Source: Firmicutes bacterium ADurb.Bin467 (GTDB taxonomy: Bacteria > Bacillota > Clostridia > Christensenellales > Aristaeellaceae). Taken from it: a stretch of 6,137 nucleotides of DNA. Positions 5,219 through 6,137 of the stretch are shown here, in pieces (within the stretch, counting starts at the first letter, position 1; each line of letters begins with the position of its first letter). The stretch lies in contig MWAC01000078.1 of assembly GCA_002068815.1 (NCBI GenBank), positions 1 to 6,137 of the forward strand, in the 5' to 3' direction. The position numbers and the translations under genes were made by a program. The notes below the pieces were generated by a model. That model ran no database searches and was not told the DNA's origin. It was given only the letters and a program-made list of their open reading frames with translations.

Positions 5219-6137
5219 GTGCGGAGAACAAGGACGCGAATGCCCTTCTACACGCTGTTGATCAAATACCGCGAGATCGGCCTGATCGCGATCATCGCGC
5301 TTCTGATCGCGCTGGTCAGTCTGCGAAACCCGCTGTTTCTGACCGGCGACAAGATGCTGTTCATCGTCGAGGACACGGCGGTGCTGGCGGTGCTCGCGAC
5401 CGGCATGATGTGCGTGCTGCTCGTCGGCTCCATCGACATTTCGATCGGAGGCATCATGGCGCTGTCGGCGATGGTGACGGGCATATTCATGCGAAACGCG
5501 CTCTCGGCCGCCGAGGTCGAGGTCCTCGTCGACGGCGTACGAACCGTCGCGACGGTCAAGCAGAGCATACCGCTTCTGTGGCTGATACTGATCGGCATGG
5601 GGGTCGGCGCGCTGTGCGGGGTCGTCAACGGCTCGATCATCGCGTACGGCAAGGTGCTGCCGATCGTGACGACCCTGGGCATGCAGTACATCCTCTACGG
5701 CCTCACGCACATCGTCTCCGACGCGCAGGCCGTCTACAAAAAGGACATGTCCGAGGCGTTTGTGAACTTCACGCGCTCGGAGTTCCTGGGCATTAACGCA
5801 AAGACCTGGATCATGCTCGCGGTCGCGGTGATCATGTATGCGTTTGTCACGTACTTCCGCACCGGGCGGCACCTGTACGCGGTCGGCTCAAACGCCGAGG
5901 CGGCCGAGATGCGCGGCGTCAACACCCGGCGGACGACTTTGCTCGCGCACGTGATCATGGGCGCGGTCGCGGGGCTCGCGGGGCTTCTCTTTGCCTCGCA
6001 CGACACGAAGATCACGCAGGATTTGAAGAGCGGCTACGAGCTCTACGTGATCGCGGCGTGCGTCATCGGCGGCGTGTCGGTGACCGGCGGCGCGGGCAGG
6101 ATTCAGGGCGTGCTGCTGGGAGCGCTCACGATCGGCG
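5219..6137 (+). CDS. Sugar/AI-2-type ABC importer permease, C-terminus beyond the window
   Basis: The first 306 residues of a BPD_transp_2 membrane permease are present; the gene is still open at the right edge. It has a short basic N-terminus (RRTRTR), a first membrane segment at about 20-36, the family motif GSIDISIGG (70-78), VVNGSIIAYGKVLPIVTTLG (135-154), the ATPase-contact loop AVGSNAEAAEMRGVN (221-235) and SGYELYVIAACVIGGVSVTG (271-290) followed by a Gly-rich turn. SGYE...VIAAC and the Gly-rich turn fit the RhaP/LsrC group of the family. Residues 93-117 form a hydrophilic stretch longer than the matching turn in RbsC. The GTG at 5219 is chosen because GGGGAGGGA (5205-5213) sits five bases upstream; the ATG at 5240 lacks such a site. 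It would pair with the preceding ATPase and probably with a second permease and a binding protein further right. Confidence 0.9.
   Translation, partial: MRRTRTRMPFYTLLIKYREIGLIAIIALLIALVSLRNPLFLTGDKMLFIVEDTAVLAVLATGMMCVLLVGSIDISIGGIMALSAMVTGIFMRNALSAAEVEVLVDGVRTVATVKQSIPLLWLILIGMGVGALCGVVNGSIIAYGKVLPIVTTLGMQYILYGLTHIVSDAQAVYKKDMSEAFVNFTRSEFLGINAKTWIMLAVAVIMYAFVTYFRTGRHLYAVGSNAEAAEMRGVNTRRTTLLAHVIMGAVAGLAGLLFASHDTKITQDLKSGYELYVIAACVIGGVSVTGGAGRIQGVLLGALTIG

Overview
The window is GC-rich in its genes and AT-richer in its short intergenic gaps. Gene content (a cysteine-rich Crp/Fnr regulator beside a dicluster ferredoxin-like protein, AzlCD, a ribose/rhamnose/AI-2-type ABC importer) and strong G-rich Shine-Dalgarno sequences suggest a GC-rich anaerobic member of the Bacillota, probably Clostridia. 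This is inferred from protein style only; there is no rRNA or other marker. No mobile element, CRISPR array, tRNA or rRNA was seen.

Layout. (1) Bases 1-561, minus strand: the N-terminal 187 residues of a 4Fe-4S protein that runs off the left edge. (2) Bases 562-661: a compact divergent control region. It holds a near-consensus SigA promoter firing right, a candidate -10 firing left, and a perfect 6+4+6 inverted repeat with the geometry of a Crp/Fnr operator. (3) Bases 662-2485, plus strand: a tightly packed operon of a Crp/Fnr regulator, a NUDIX hydrolase and a phosphinothricin-acetyltransferase-like GNAT enzyme. (4) Bases 2504-3566: a separate promoter driving azlC (TTG start) and azlD, which overlap by ATGA, followed by a terminator-like hairpin. 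(5) Bases 3639-6137: a new promoter driving a sugar/AI-2-type ABC importer, with a complete two-domain ATPase followed by a permease cut by the right edge.

How they work together. The regulator and the ferredoxin-like gene resemble the HcpR/FrdX-type arrangement known from nitrosative and redox stress control in anaerobes. The operator is centred about -41.5 from the candidate leftward start and about +16 from the rightward one, which suggests activation of the ferredoxin gene and self-repression of the regulator. The NUDIX and acetyltransferase genes sit in the regulator's own transcript. AzlCD would export branched-chain amino acids. The ABC operon starts with its ATPase and no binding-protein gene precedes it; that order resembles lsrACDB, so the binding protein may lie downstream of the window.

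Most of the window is recognisable. The least ordinary parts are the 100-base divergent switch, the regulator's Cys cluster, the altered NUDIX box, the half-site repeats at the azlC promoter and an extra loop in the permease.
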